Positions 47,520 to 56,389 of a stretch of 64,000 bases of DNA are shown here, one piece after another; position 1 is the stretch's first letter, and the number at the start of each line of letters is the position of its first letter. This DNA comes from an uncultured PS1 clade bacterium (GTDB taxonomy: Bacteria; Pseudomonadota; Alphaproteobacteria; RS24): assembly GCA_902624095.1 (NCBI GenBank), contig CACNWB010000001.1:1-64000 (forward strand). The letters run 5' to 3'. The position numbers were made by a program, and so were the translations under genes. Under the pieces are notes generated by a model that saw only the letters and a list, made by a program, of their open reading frames with translations, was not told where the DNA came from and made no database searches.

Positions 47520-47927
47520 TCAGATTTTATAGCGTTTACTGGTCTTAAATTGCCCTATAGAGATTCGGTTTTTTTCAAGAATAGCCGTTACCCATTTAGG
47601 TGCGCGACCTCGACCACTCCACTTTTCCGGACCCTTTGGGTTTTTATATTTGTAAGCAACCTTAAGACGCTTGTCGGTTTTCCTAGTAGGTTTCGCTTTT
47701 ACCCTGGCCGCCATTGTTTTCTTGGCAACTGGTCTTTTACGCCCGGTTTTCGAGGGTCGTTTTCCGAGCTCCAATTCGGGTATATCACCGATTGACAGTC
47801 TATGTTTTTTTAAAACAGCAATAATGGCTATTGCTGCAGCCTTGCGCCTGGCACGGCGCTTATTTTCCGTTTCAATATTACTAGCAAATTTTGCTAAGTC
47901 TTTATCGCTTAAGTTTTCTAGTTTCAT
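47520..47927 (-). CDS. H-NS-family DNA-binding protein
   Basis: A 135-residue protein. An N-terminal coiled-coil oligomerisation region (LSDKDLAKFASNIETEN) and a basic linker precede the H-NS core YKNPKGPEKWSGRGRAPKWV. ATG 47927 is preceded by GGTGGAG and is preferred over GTG 47939. It lies beside the Doc relic, on the opposite strand to most of the island. It could silence the AT-rich island DNA. Composition is close to its neighbours. Confidence 0.9.
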   Translation of the reverse strand: MKLENLSDKDLAKFASNIETENKRRARRKAAAIAIIAVLKKHRLSIGDIPELELGKRPSKTGRKRPVAKKTMAARVKAKPTRKTDKRLKVAYKYKNPKGPEKWSGRGRAPKWVTAILEKNRISIGQFKTSKRYKI

Positions 47928-47947
47928 AAATAGCTCCACCTACAATT

Positions 47948-49180
47948 TTAAACATTATTTCGATGTTCGCGTTGATACAATATACTCATGTAAAAATATA
48001 AAAATCCAAGGCTAGCGAGAAGCCAACTTTGCCACAACGAATATGAAAAAAGTAATAACCCGCATATGGCCGCAAGGGTCGCCGTATGTGTTGCACGCCC
48101 CGCATTATCAAAGCGCAAATTGAGGAGCCACCAAAACGCCGCTAAAAATAAAATAGCGCCTAAATAGCCAAATTCAAAAATAACCTGCAATGGAAAATTG
48201 TGCGCATGAACAAGGGAATAGGGAAGGTTTCGTTCCCGCGCCAGCTCTATGTAGTTATTCAGATTGTCCGGAGAGAAATTTTTCGTCGACCTTAGGCCGT
48301 GGCCGATTAGAGGTTTAGATAAGGTTTCGCTGGCATACGTATAGTAAATCCACTCTCTATATTCGCCTGACGCCTCCTGCTTAATAATTTGGGGTGCATA
48401 ATTTTGCACGAAATTATTCTCGAAGCTTTTCAAAAATATTATAGGAGAAAGGAGGAGGCCGATGGCTGTAATGGCAAAGATTAATCTTCTGCCGTCATAT
48501 TTGTAAAAATATGCAAATACAAAAGCGATGACGCCGAGCAATATCGCCAGAAATGCCGTCTGGCTATTCGAATTGGCCGTAATAAAAAATGCAATTGCGA
48601 TAATTGGTACGAAAAGCCACCTTGCTCTAGGTCCGTAAAATCCCGCAAGGGGGAACAAGAAAACAGGAAATAGGGAAAGGGATCGATTGCTTTGACGTAT
48701 CAGTTCAATGTTAGCAAACGAAACTTGGGTGGAAATTTCATCCATTAGCCTCGGTAACTCAGGCCAAAGCAACGGATAGGAGCCGATAGATATTGAGACT
48801 ATAATACCGAATAGTAACGAAGCGCTCAGTAGATGTTTGAACCTGTCCTGCTCCTCAAGTGGCAGACCCTCAAACGTAATACACAGACAGGCGGTGAAAA
48901 CGACAACCAAGATTAAAACGAAATAAGTGCTGCCGCCATTTTCCGCTTGCGACCATAAAAGGCTGAGACCCATAAAAATTAAAAATGGAAACGCAAAGAT
49001 GAATTTGCGCCATTCTACGCGTTTAAACTTTTCCGGTTGCATCACGACGGCAATGAAGGCCATGAGTCCTGATATCGCCATCAAGGGAGCAAACCCCTTG
49101 GTTGCAGTCCCCAAAACTGGTCCTACAAGCAATAGAAAATATAACGCGGCGCGGCCAATTTTTTCTGATGTTTTAGCCAT
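47948..49180 (-). CDS. O-antigen ligase-family membrane protein
   Basis: A 410-residue polytopic protein with about 11-12 helices and the WaaL/Wzy_C signature GHGLRSTKNFSPDN, followed by LVHAHNFPLQVIFEFGYLGAI. It would join the undecaprenyl-linked polymer to lipid A-core. ATG 49180 is chosen; a start at 49219 would overlap the FkbM gene. It and the FkbM methyltransferase form a minus-strand pair. It could instead be a second polymerase. Confidence 0.85.
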   Translation of the reverse strand: MAKTSEKIGRAALYFLLLVGPVLGTATKGFAPLMAISGLMAFIAVVMQPEKFKRVEWRKFIFAFPFLIFMGLSLLWSQAENGGSTYFVLILVVVFTACLCITFEGLPLEEQDRFKHLLSASLLFGIIVSISIGSYPLLWPELPRLMDEISTQVSFANIELIRQSNRSLSLFPVFLFPLAGFYGPRARWLFVPIIAIAFFITANSNSQTAFLAILLGVIAFVFAYFYKYDGRRLIFAITAIGLLLSPIIFLKSFENNFVQNYAPQIIKQEASGEYREWIYYTYASETLSKPLIGHGLRSTKNFSPDNLNNYIELARERNLPYSLVHAHNFPLQVIFEFGYLGAILFLAAFWWLLNLRFDNAGRATHTATLAAICGLLLFSYSLWQSWLLASLGFLYFYMSILYQREHRNNV

Positions 49181-49190
49181 AATTAAAACT

Positions 49191-50066
49191 TCATGATTGA
49201 ACTTTTTCCAAAATGACATTCATCCTAGTTATTGATCGGCCAACATAACCCTTAGTTTTGATCAATGCCAACAAGTCTCGCTTCCATTTCGTGTGATTAT
49301 TTTCAATGACAATTATCTGTGGCAATAGCTCTTGAGGCGCCTGCTCTAAAAATGGAATTAGGACGGCCTCTTCGTAACCTTCGATATCGATTTTCATACC
49401 GTCGAGCCGATTAATATTTTTGTCTTTTAAAAGACCAATTAATGTTCTCACTCGAATTTCACTAACCTCTCCAGAAGCGGCTTCACCTTCCTCTAGAAAT
49501 CTGCTCTCGCCAAAATTATTATCCGGTGTGAACAGCTTCATTATGCCATCGCGGGTTCCTAGACCAACAAAAATGGGTTCAATCGGTAAATCAGGATTTA
49601 TAGATAAATTGTATGCAAGGCGACGAGAAACAATTGGGTGCGGTTCGATAGCCAAAATTCTAGTATTTTTAAAATTCTTAAATGCTGCTGCTATTGAAAA
49701 GCTGTAAAGTGCGATATTGGCCCCAATATCGATAAATACGGCATTGTCCTTAGCTAATGACGCAAGAGCTTGACGTTCCTTAAAATCAAAAAATTGCGGA
49801 GCATAAAGAGCGCGCTTTTCAGATAAGTTGCCTTCCTTGTGCAAACGCATGGGAAAGCCAAATAATTCAATATCAACTTTTCCACTGACGCCTAAGGCTG
49901 CAAAGCGGCGTAAAATGAACATCAAACGGCGTCCAAGCCAATTAGTTGGCAACCTGCGGGTGACATTGATAAGGCTACGGGCAAATATTCCAGGTCGATA
50001 AGTGCCGAATGGCGAGTTATCATCGAATGAATGACGGTTATGGCTCATTTGATTGCCGATTACCAC
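49191..50066 (-). CDS. FkbM-family methyltransferase
   Basis: A protein of up to 291 residues with the class I SAM motif AVFIDIGANIALYSFSIAAA, then RILAIEPHP and the FkbM end motif GMKIDIEGYEEAVLIPFLEQ. The GTG at 50066 or ATG at 50048 may start it. FkbM-type enzymes often O-methylate sugars in LPS and glycoprotein loci. It precedes the ligase gene by 10 bases. Confidence 0.87.
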   Translation of the reverse strand: MVIGNQMSHNRHSFDDNSPFGTYRPGIFARSLINVTRRLPTNWLGRRLMFILRRFAALGVSGKVDIELFGFPMRLHKEGNLSEKRALYAPQFFDFKERQALASLAKDNAVFIDIGANIALYSFSIAAAFKNFKNTRILAIEPHPIVSRRLAYNLSINPDLPIEPIFVGLGTRDGIMKLFTPDNNFGESRFLEEGEAASGEVSEIRVRTLIGLLKDKNINRLDGMKIDIEGYEEAVLIPFLEQAPQELLPQIIVIENNHTKWKRDLLALIKTKGYVGRSITRMNVILEKVQS

Positions 50067-50260
50067 ATTGTGAAGCGATAATTAAAAAAATCAAAAAATA
50101 ATTCGGGGGATGTTAGACAAGCCGCCAAGGTCTTGGGCGACTTCCAAGTTAAAACCGCAGACATAGCTTTTACTTCAGACGCGAACTCCATACACAACTA
50201 CCAATAATTAAATTGCACGCAAACCCCTTCTTCGTTATACGCGTTTTCATTGAGGAAAAA

Positions 50261-51196
50261 ATGGAAATTTTGGAAAATCCCATACGCATATTAATCATTA
50301 AGCTCGGTGCATTGGGCGATGTGATAATGGCGGAAGGTGTCATGCGTCGCATTCGACAGCATTACCCCAAAGCCCACATTACCCTGATGACCGAACCGCT
50401 TTATGCGCGGTTTATGAACAAAGCGCCTCATTTCAATGAGGTGCTCCCTTACAAGCGAGTACCGCGTTGGCATTTTGCCTCGCAACGCGCCCTCAAGGCG
50501 CGCTTGAGGTCAGGAAATTATGATTTGGTGATTGACCTGCAGAATTCCTCTCATTCGCGCCGCTTTCAATCCTGGCTTCAAGACTCTTTTATTTCTTCCA
50601 CCTCAAAATACGCTGATATTAGGTATCATCGAGATGCATCGCGAAATCTTGCGTCGCGGGAGTATTTGCGCGAGCAGGTTGAAACCATCGGTATTGATAT
50701 GTCTGCTAGTTATCTTTCCGATTTGACTTGGGCGTCGGAGAATATTTCGCACGTATTGGCACAGCACAAGATAAAAAATGCCTTCGCTCTATTGGTGCCG
50801 GGCTCAGCCGCGCGCCATCCCCAAAAGAGATGGCCCGATTTTCCGGCATTGGTCGAAGAATTGGCGGCGCGCAATATTCAGGCCGTTACCGCGCCAGGAC
50901 CCGATGAGTATGATTTATGTGCCGGCTTGCCGGCAACCATGCTGATGGATGGCGATAAATTCCTAACCCTCGGTCAGTTGGTTGGCTTGGCAAGCCATTG
51001 CGAATTTGTTGTCGGCAATGATACGGGCCCGACACACATGTTGGCCGCAGCACGTACAAAAGGTGTGGCTCTGTTCGGCAGCAATCACAGTCCGGCGGCA
51101 AATACCGGCATTGGCGAGATTTATCAGATCGTTGAAAAACCGACCGTGAAGGACATTTCGGTCCCAGAAGTGTTGGCCGCAATTGACCGGCTTTAG
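50261..51196 (+). CDS. Glycosyltransferase family 9 (heptosyltransferase-like)
   Basis: A 311-residue GT9 protein. IRILIIKLGALGDVIMAEGVM, LVIDLQNSSHSRRF, LVPGSAARHPQKRWPDFPAL and VVGNDTGPTHMLAAA match heptosyltransferase-family proteins of LPS core synthesis. ATG 50261 is preceded by TGAGGAA; TTG 50213 is less likely. The donor may be ADP-heptose or another core sugar. It converges on the DUF6165 gene with a 4-base overlap. Confidence 0.9.
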   Translation: MEILENPIRILIIKLGALGDVIMAEGVMRRIRQHYPKAHITLMTEPLYARFMNKAPHFNEVLPYKRVPRWHFASQRALKARLRSGNYDLVIDLQNSSHSRRFQSWLQDSFISSTSKYADIRYHRDASRNLASREYLREQVETIGIDMSASYLSDLTWASENISHVLAQHKIKNAFALLVPGSAARHPQKRWPDFPALVEELAARNIQAVTAPGPDEYDLCAGLPATMLMDGDKFLTLGQLVGLASHCEFVVGNDTGPTHMLAAARTKGVALFGSNHSPAANTGIGEIYQIVEKPTVKDISVPEVLAAIDRL

Positions 51197-51588
51197 GTAA
51201 AATCCGTATAGGATTTTTCTTCAATAATGGTCGCACCTGTCAGTAAATTGATTTCTTTTTTTACTGCGGCGCGTTTGTCATTGGTAATATAAACAGCCCG
51301 CGCCAAGTCGATGAATTTTTGCCCGAAGTCTTTTTGCGCCTCGCAAGCTCGAATATCATCTTCTATCTTCCAGAGTGCTTCATTGATGGCTCTCAACTGT
51401 GTTGCCAGATCTCCAAGCCCATTAATGCCGCTCAGATGAGCATCACGTGTGGCGCTTAGCACCGATAACTCATGTTTCACATTTTTCAGCTTGTCCACAT
51501 CTGCAATGCGGTCGGATTTGATTTCGAGAATGGTGATCTTGTCAATTAATTCGCCGCTCCCGATTTCAGTCATAATGGATTGGGTCAT
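51193..51588 (-). CDS. DUF6165-family protein
   Basis: A 131-residue protein of unknown function recognised from GSGELIDKITILEIKSDRI, INEALWKIEDDIRACEAQK and the end EEKSYTDF. It is predicted helical, without signal or membrane segments. Relatives occur near LPS-core and glycosyltransferase genes. It overlaps the GT9 gene end to end by 4 bases. Confidence 0.8.
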   Translation of the reverse strand: MTQSIMTEIGSGELIDKITILEIKSDRIADVDKLKNVKHELSVLSATRDAHLSGINGLGDLATQLRAINEALWKIEDDIRACEAQKDFGQKFIDLARAVYITNDKRAAVKKEINLLTGATIIEEKSYTDFT

Positions 51589-51598
51589 GTTTACCTCG

Positions 51599-51757
51599 TC
51601 AAATATTCTCCAATAATTTTCCGAATATCAGCCATGAGCTCGTTTAGGCTTTCCTCCGAACAAATTTTATGCCGCTGGCTTAGCGCCCCACACTTTGACC
51701 CATCATATTTCAGCCAGGCATAAAAACCGACTTTTTTATCTTACCCGCGTTGTTAGG
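51599..51757 (-). other. Possible 3' remnant of a lost gene
   Basis: On the minus strand, between fcl and the DUF6165 gene, bases about 51745-51599 read VGFYAWLKYDGSKCGALSQR, a further 23 residues, and GEYLTR before TAA. The stretch looks protein-like, yet an in-frame TAA lies just upstream and no start codon is suitable. Family not recognised; it could be chance. Confidence 0.35.
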
Positions 51758-51790
51758 TTGCACAGAAGATCAGGGCAAAGAGTTTCATCA

Positions 51791-52729
51791 TTAGGATTGA
51801 GCCAAATTATCCAGATACCAGTTAAACGCGTCAGACAAACCGTCAGTGAGAGGTATCTGCGCCTGCCAACCAAGATTATTGATCAGGGTTGTGTCGAGAA
51901 GCTTGCGCGGCGTGCCATCCGGTTTTGTCGGGTCAAATTTTAACATGCCAGCAAAGCCAACGGTATTTTTAACAAGCTCTGCAAGTTCTTTGACCGTAAT
52001 ATCCGAGCCGGTGCCGAGGTTCACATGTTGGGTGTCAGAATAATTTTTCAACAAAAAAACAATTCCGGCGGCGCAATCGTCAACATGTAAGAATTCGCGC
52101 CGCACATTACCGGTGCCCCACACTTCCATGTGCTCCTGCCCTTTGACATGAGCTTCGTGGCATTTACGCAAAAGCGCCGGCACTACATGGCTGGTTGCAA
52201 GGTCAAAATTGTCGCCGGGCCCATAAAGATTCGTTGGCATTGCCGAGATAAAGTCGCAACCATATTGCTTGCGATAGGCCTGACACAGTTTGATGCCGGC
52301 GATTTTGGCAATGGCGTACCACTCATTGGTTGGTTCAAGCGGCCCAGTCAGCAATGTGTCTTCGGCCATGGGTTGAGGCGCGTGTTTCGGATAAATGCAG
52401 CTTGAGCCCAGAAAAACGAGTTTTTCAACGCCCGCCTTATAAGCACTGTGAATAATATTGGTCTCAAGCGTGAGATTTTGATGGATAAAGTCGGCCGCAT
52501 AAGTGTCATTAGCGAGAATGCCGCCAACGCGTGCTGCGCATACAATCACCGCATGAGGTTTGGTTTGCGCGCACCAGTCCTCAACATCCGATTGGCGCAA
52601 CAAATCCAGTTCGTTGCGCGGGACTGTTGAAATTTCGCAATTTTCCGATGCCAACGCACGGCAGACGGCCGCGCCCACCATGCCATTATGTCCGGCAACC
52701 CAGACGCGTCTGCCAGCAAGATTATACAT
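51791..52729 (-). CDS. fcl: GDP-L-fucose synthase
   Basis: A 312-residue SDR. RVWVAGHNGMVGAAVCRAL, GSSCIYPKHAPQPM, the catalytic Tyr and Lys in EWYAIAKIAG, and NLYGPGDNFD are all as in Fcl/WcaG. It epimerises and reduces GDP-4-keto-6-deoxymannose, the product of the Gmd encoded immediately upstream on the same strand. The sugar supplied is L-fucose. Confidence 0.95.
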   Translation of the reverse strand: MYNLAGRRVWVAGHNGMVGAAVCRALASENCEISTVPRNELDLLRQSDVEDWCAQTKPHAVIVCAARVGGILANDTYAADFIHQNLTLETNIIHSAYKAGVEKLVFLGSSCIYPKHAPQPMAEDTLLTGPLEPTNEWYAIAKIAGIKLCQAYRKQYGCDFISAMPTNLYGPGDNFDLATSHVVPALLRKCHEAHVKGQEHMEVWGTGNVRREFLHVDDCAAGIVFLLKNYSDTQHVNLGTGSDITVKELAELVKNTVGFAGMLKFDPTKPDGTPRKLLDTTLINNLGWQAQIPLTDGLSDAFNWYLDNLAQS

Positions 52730-53803
52730 TCAAAATTCTGCCAGCTTTTTGGCGCTGTCGGGCAATCGGGCATTGTGTAAGGCTACCGACACCATTTCGC
52801 GCACAAGTTCCTCAAGGCCGATCTTAGCTTCCCAATTCAACAGTTTTTTGGCTTTGGAAGGATCGCCGATCAACAGGTCAACTTCTGTTGGGCGGAAATA
52901 ACGCGGGTCAATCCGTACAAGAATGTCACCACTGGCCGCATCTTTGCCCACCTCGTCCACGCCTTCGCCGTTCCAGACAATCTCCCTGTCAACTTGAGCA
53001 AAAGCCAGTTCGACAAAACGGCGCACGGTTTCGGTGCGACCTGTTGCCAAGATAAAATCGTCGCCATTATCGTGTTGCAGAATTTGATACATGCCCTCGA
53101 CATATTCGCGCGCATGGCCCCAGTCGCGCTTAGCGTCGAGATTGCCCAGATACAGGGTTTTTTGCTTGCCGGTTTCGATTGCCGCAACAGCCATGGCAAT
53201 TTTCTGTGTCACGAAAGTTTCGCCGCGCAGCGGGCTCTCATGATTGAATAAAATGCCATTGGAGGCAAACATGTTGTAGGCCTCTCGGTAATTGACACAG
53301 ATCCAGAAAGCATAGAGCTTGGCAACGGCATAAGGTGAGCGAGGATAGAACGGCGTAGTTTCGCTTTGCGGCACTTCTTGCGCCTTGCCGTATAGCTCTG
53401 ACGTCGAGGCTTGATAGAAACGGGTTTTTTCGGCCAACTTCAAGGTACGAATAGCTTCCAGTATCCGCAATGTGCCAAACGCATCGGCATTGGCGGTATA
53501 TTCCGCCGTCTCGAAACTGACCAGTACATGACTTTGCGCGGCCAGGTTATAAATTTCATCTGGTTCAATGGTCTGTATCAGCCGCATAATATTGCTGCTA
53601 TCAGTCAAGTCACCATAATGCATAAAGAAATTGACATTTTCGCCATGCGGGTCCGTGTAAATATCGTCAATGCGATGCGTGTTAAAAGATGATGCGCGCC
53701 GTTTCATGCCGTGCACGGTGTAACCTTTTTGCAGCAGAAATCGTGCGAGATAGGCACCGTCTTGTCCGGTTACGCCGGTTATTAAGGCTGTTTTGGTAGA
53801 CAC
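52730..53803 (-). CDS. gmd: GDP-mannose 4,6-dehydratase
   Basis: A 357-residue SDR with [52 protein letters not shown], and the active-site Tyr and Lys in SPYAVAKLY. Length and motifs are full. It makes GDP-4-keto-6-deoxymannose from the product of ManC. It abuts fcl with no gap and diverges from a second Gmd-type gene. Confidence 0.96.
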   Translation of the reverse strand: MSTKTALITGVTGQDGAYLARFLLQKGYTVHGMKRRASSFNTHRIDDIYTDPHGENVNFFMHYGDLTDSSNIMRLIQTIEPDEIYNLAAQSHVLVSFETAEYTANADAFGTLRILEAIRTLKLAEKTRFYQASTSELYGKAQEVPQSETTPFYPRSPYAVAKLYAFWICVNYREAYNMFASNGILFNHESPLRGETFVTQKIAMAVAAIETGKQKTLYLGNLDAKRDWGHAREYVEGMYQILQHDNGDDFILATGRTETVRRFVELAFAQVDREIVWNGEGVDEVGKDAASGDILVRIDPRYFRPTEVDLLIGDPSKAKKLLNWEAKIGLEELVREMVSVALHNARLPDSAKKLAEF

Positions 53804-53956
53804 AGCAAAATCTCCTTACGAGCAGTGATTTGGTATACGCTCTGTTGTCGTTTGTCTTAGCCAAACCTGCCACATTTACTACGTTCTTTGCATACAGGTA
53901 CTGGTTTGTAAACCGAATGCAGGTTAGGTTGCGCGTTAGAATACAGGGGTTAAGAA
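53804..53956. promoter_or_regulatory. Divergent intergenic region between two gmd-type genes
   Basis: About 150 bases that must drive both operons. A short inverted repeat GGTTTGTAAACC lies at 53903-53914. No clear -35/-10 pair is visible to me. Confidence 0.4.
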
Positions 53957-54997
53957 ATGTCCGCAAAGAAGACGGCGTTGATAACGGGTGTAACCGGACA
54001 AGATGGCGCATATCTGGCAAAATTACTGCTCGAGAAAAATTATCGTGTGGTCGGTGCAGTGCGGCGCGCTTCAACCTTAAACTTGCCGCGTCTTGCAGCG
54101 CTAAATATCGATCGTGATGTGGAGTTACAAACGCTCGATGTGCAGGACCTTACCAGTATCGTTCGTATGATCGAAACCATTCAGCCGGATGAGATTTATA
54201 ATTTGAGCGGGCAAAGCTCGCCGCAAGCCAGTTTTCAGCAGCCGCTTTATACTGGTGAGACCTCCGGCCTTGGCACGTTGCGCTTATTGGAAGCGATCCG
54301 CCTAATGAATGCCAGGGCGCGGTTCTATCAAGCTTCCAGCAGCGAGATTTTTGGCCAGGCGCAGGGCGACATGCAAAACGAAGAAACTGATTTTCGGCCA
54401 AAATCGCCTTATGGCGTCGCCAAATTATACGCCCATTGGACGGTAATTAATTACCGTCAGGCATACGACCTGCACGCCTCGTCCGGCATTTTGTTCAGCC
54501 ATGAAAGCCCGCTTCGCGGGATGGATTTCGTGACCCGAAAAATAACCGCCACACTTGCGCAAATCGCTTGCGGGGGGCAGCAAATGTTGATGCTCGGCAA
54601 TCTCGACAATGCCCGTGATTGGGGCTTTGCCGGCGATTATGTCGAAGCAATGTGGTTGATGCTTCAACAGCGCGATGCCGATGATTACATAATCGCCAGT
54701 GGTAGTACCTATAAGGTGCGCAGATTTGTGACGCTGGCCGCAGCGGCAATGGGCATAGATATTGAGTTTGAAGGTGAAGGGCTGAAGACGCGCGGGATCG
54801 ATAAGAAAACTGGTCGCCAAATGGTTGGTGTCAGTGCCGATTTTTATCGCCCAAGCGAGCCCGACCCTCTGGTCGGCGACGCCTCGAAGGCTCATCGCAT
54901 CCTGGACTGGCAGCCGAAAATTGATTTTGAAAAATTGGTCATAATGATGGCTGAAAGCGACCTTGAGCGGGCTCGCAATGGGCAGGTTTGGTACTGA
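53957..54997 (+). CDS. GDP-mannose 4,6-dehydratase family protein, second type
   Basis: A 346-residue Gmd homologue. [57 protein letters not shown] and SPYGVAKLYAHW are conserved, but the sequence differs substantially from the adjacent gmd. Such divergent paralogues often feed GDP-rhamnose or GDP-perosamine-like pathways. No partner reductase or aminotransferase is next to it here, so the final sugar is unknown. Confidence 0.9.
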   Translation: MSAKKTALITGVTGQDGAYLAKLLLEKNYRVVGAVRRASTLNLPRLAALNIDRDVELQTLDVQDLTSIVRMIETIQPDEIYNLSGQSSPQASFQQPLYTGETSGLGTLRLLEAIRLMNARARFYQASSSEIFGQAQGDMQNEETDFRPKSPYGVAKLYAHWTVINYRQAYDLHASSGILFSHESPLRGMDFVTRKITATLAQIACGGQQMLMLGNLDNARDWGFAGDYVEAMWLMLQQRDADDYIIASGSTYKVRRFVTLAAAAMGIDIEFEGEGLKTRGIDKKTGRQMVGVSADFYRPSEPDPLVGDASKAHRILDWQPKIDFEKLVIMMAESDLERARNGQVWY

Positions 54998-55073
54998 TGA
55001 AAGCGCACGCGCCCCGCGATATTCTTTTTTTAATTTCTAGACTGTTTTTTCTGTCTTTTTGGAATTGGCTTAG

Positions 55074-56384
55074 ATGGACGCTGCGCAATCGCAGCGACAA
55101 ATTATGAGCCGAAAAGTAACAACACAGCAAGAACGCATTCGCGGCATGGGCCTGCTATTCGTCTGTTTGATGACGCTGGGCATGGGTCATTCATTATTTT
55201 TCGCTATCTTCCCTCCTCTGGCACGCGACCTTGGTCTCAGCGAGGTCCAGGCGAGCGCCATTTTCACCCTGTCGGCCGTTCTGTGGGTGTTGATGAGCCC
55301 GGTTTGGGGTCGGCGCAGCGATGTTTGGGGGCGCAAACCTGTCATTCTTTTGGGGCTAGTTGGTTTTGGCATCTCAACTGGCGGTCTAGCTTTGCTTCTA
55401 CTCATTGGTCAGCAAGGCTGGCTTCCGCTTATGACACTGTACATTTTGATGATCTTTATTCGCAGTATTTTCGGTCTATTTGGCTCCGGCTCGCCCTCGG
55501 CGGCGCAAGCATACATTGCCGACCGCACAACGCGCGAGGAGCGCACCGGAGGTGTCGCGGCCATTGGCGCAGCGTTTGGCATGGGGACAATCATCGGACC
55601 TGGGTTTGCAGCCGTATTGGCCGCAGTGCATTTGCTGGCGCCGTTTTTTGCGGTTGCGGTTTTCGCGCTTTGTGGCGCGGTGGCGATTGCTTTGTTTCTG
55701 CCCGAGCGGAAGAAACCGGCCGCGCGCCGCCCGGATTTACCGCCATTAAAAATTACCGATAAGCGCATCCGGGTTTTTTTGTTTCTGGGCGTTGCGGTCT
55801 CCACCATTGGCGCCGCGGTGATGCAAGTAGCCGCATTTTTTGTCATGGACACGATGCAATTGACTGGCAAAGAAACCGCGCAAGTGGTTGGTGTGGGTAT
55901 GATGGGCATGGCGATGGCTGCATTGTTCGCGCAATTAGTCATCATTCCGCGCATTAAAGCCTCGGTACGGGCGCTACTCGTAATAGGTATTCTCATCACC
56001 ATGCTTGGCATTTCCCTGCTGCTCATCCCAAATATGAATAGCGCCCTGTTTGCCGTGTCGCTGACACTGCAAGGGCTTGGCTCGGGTTTTATGCGACCGG
56101 CTGTAGCGGCTGGAGGCTCACTGGCGGTGACGCCAGAAGAGCAGGGCGCGGTGGCCGGTTTTAACTCGTCGACAGCTGCTGTCGGATTTGTTTTCGTGCC
56201 GGTGGTTCTGATGCCGCTATATCTGTATTCACCAACAGCTCCGTTTTGGGCTGCTTTCGTTCTCAGCGGCTTGATACTGATGACGACGCGTTCAAAACAG
56301 CTCGATGTGATGGAAGCACCAATAGACACGGAAAGCGTTGAAGAGGATGCCATGACTCGCCCCGATAGGCATAAAAACTTTTAG
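55074..56384 (+). CDS. Major facilitator superfamily transporter
   Basis: A 436-residue protein with about 12 membrane helices. The first-half loop motif is VWGRRSDVWGRKP, of the G-x-L-a-D-r-x-G-r type between helices 2 and 3. LFGSGSPSAAQAYIAD follows, and GMGTIIGPGFAAVLA contains a motif C-like G-x3-G-P. This fits a drug/proton antiporter-like exporter, but the substrate cannot be read. Confidence 0.9.
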   Translation: MDAAQSQRQIMSRKVTTQQERIRGMGLLFVCLMTLGMGHSLFFAIFPPLARDLGLSEVQASAIFTLSAVLWVLMSPVWGRRSDVWGRKPVILLGLVGFGISTGGLALLLLIGQQGWLPLMTLYILMIFIRSIFGLFGSGSPSAAQAYIADRTTREERTGGVAAIGAAFGMGTIIGPGFAAVLAAVHLLAPFFAVAVFALCGAVAIALFLPERKKPAARRPDLPPLKITDKRIRVFLFLGVAVSTIGAAVMQVAAFFVMDTMQLTGKETAQVVGVGMMGMAMAALFAQLVIIPRIKASVRALLVIGILITMLGISLLLIPNMNSALFAVSLTLQGLGSGFMRPAVAAGGSLAVTPEEQGAVAGFNSSTAAVGFVFVPVVLMPLYLYSPTAPFWAAFVLSGLILMTTRSKQLDVMEAPIDTESVEEDAMTRPDRHKNF

Positions 56385-56389
56385 TTTTT
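56373..56389. terminator. Symmetrical AT hairpin between convergent genes
   Basis: AAAAACT, loop TTT, AGTTTTT. It overlaps the stop codon of the MFS gene (plus strand) and reaches that of the hydrolase (minus strand). It resembles a bidirectional terminator, but the stem is weak. Confidence 0.35.
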
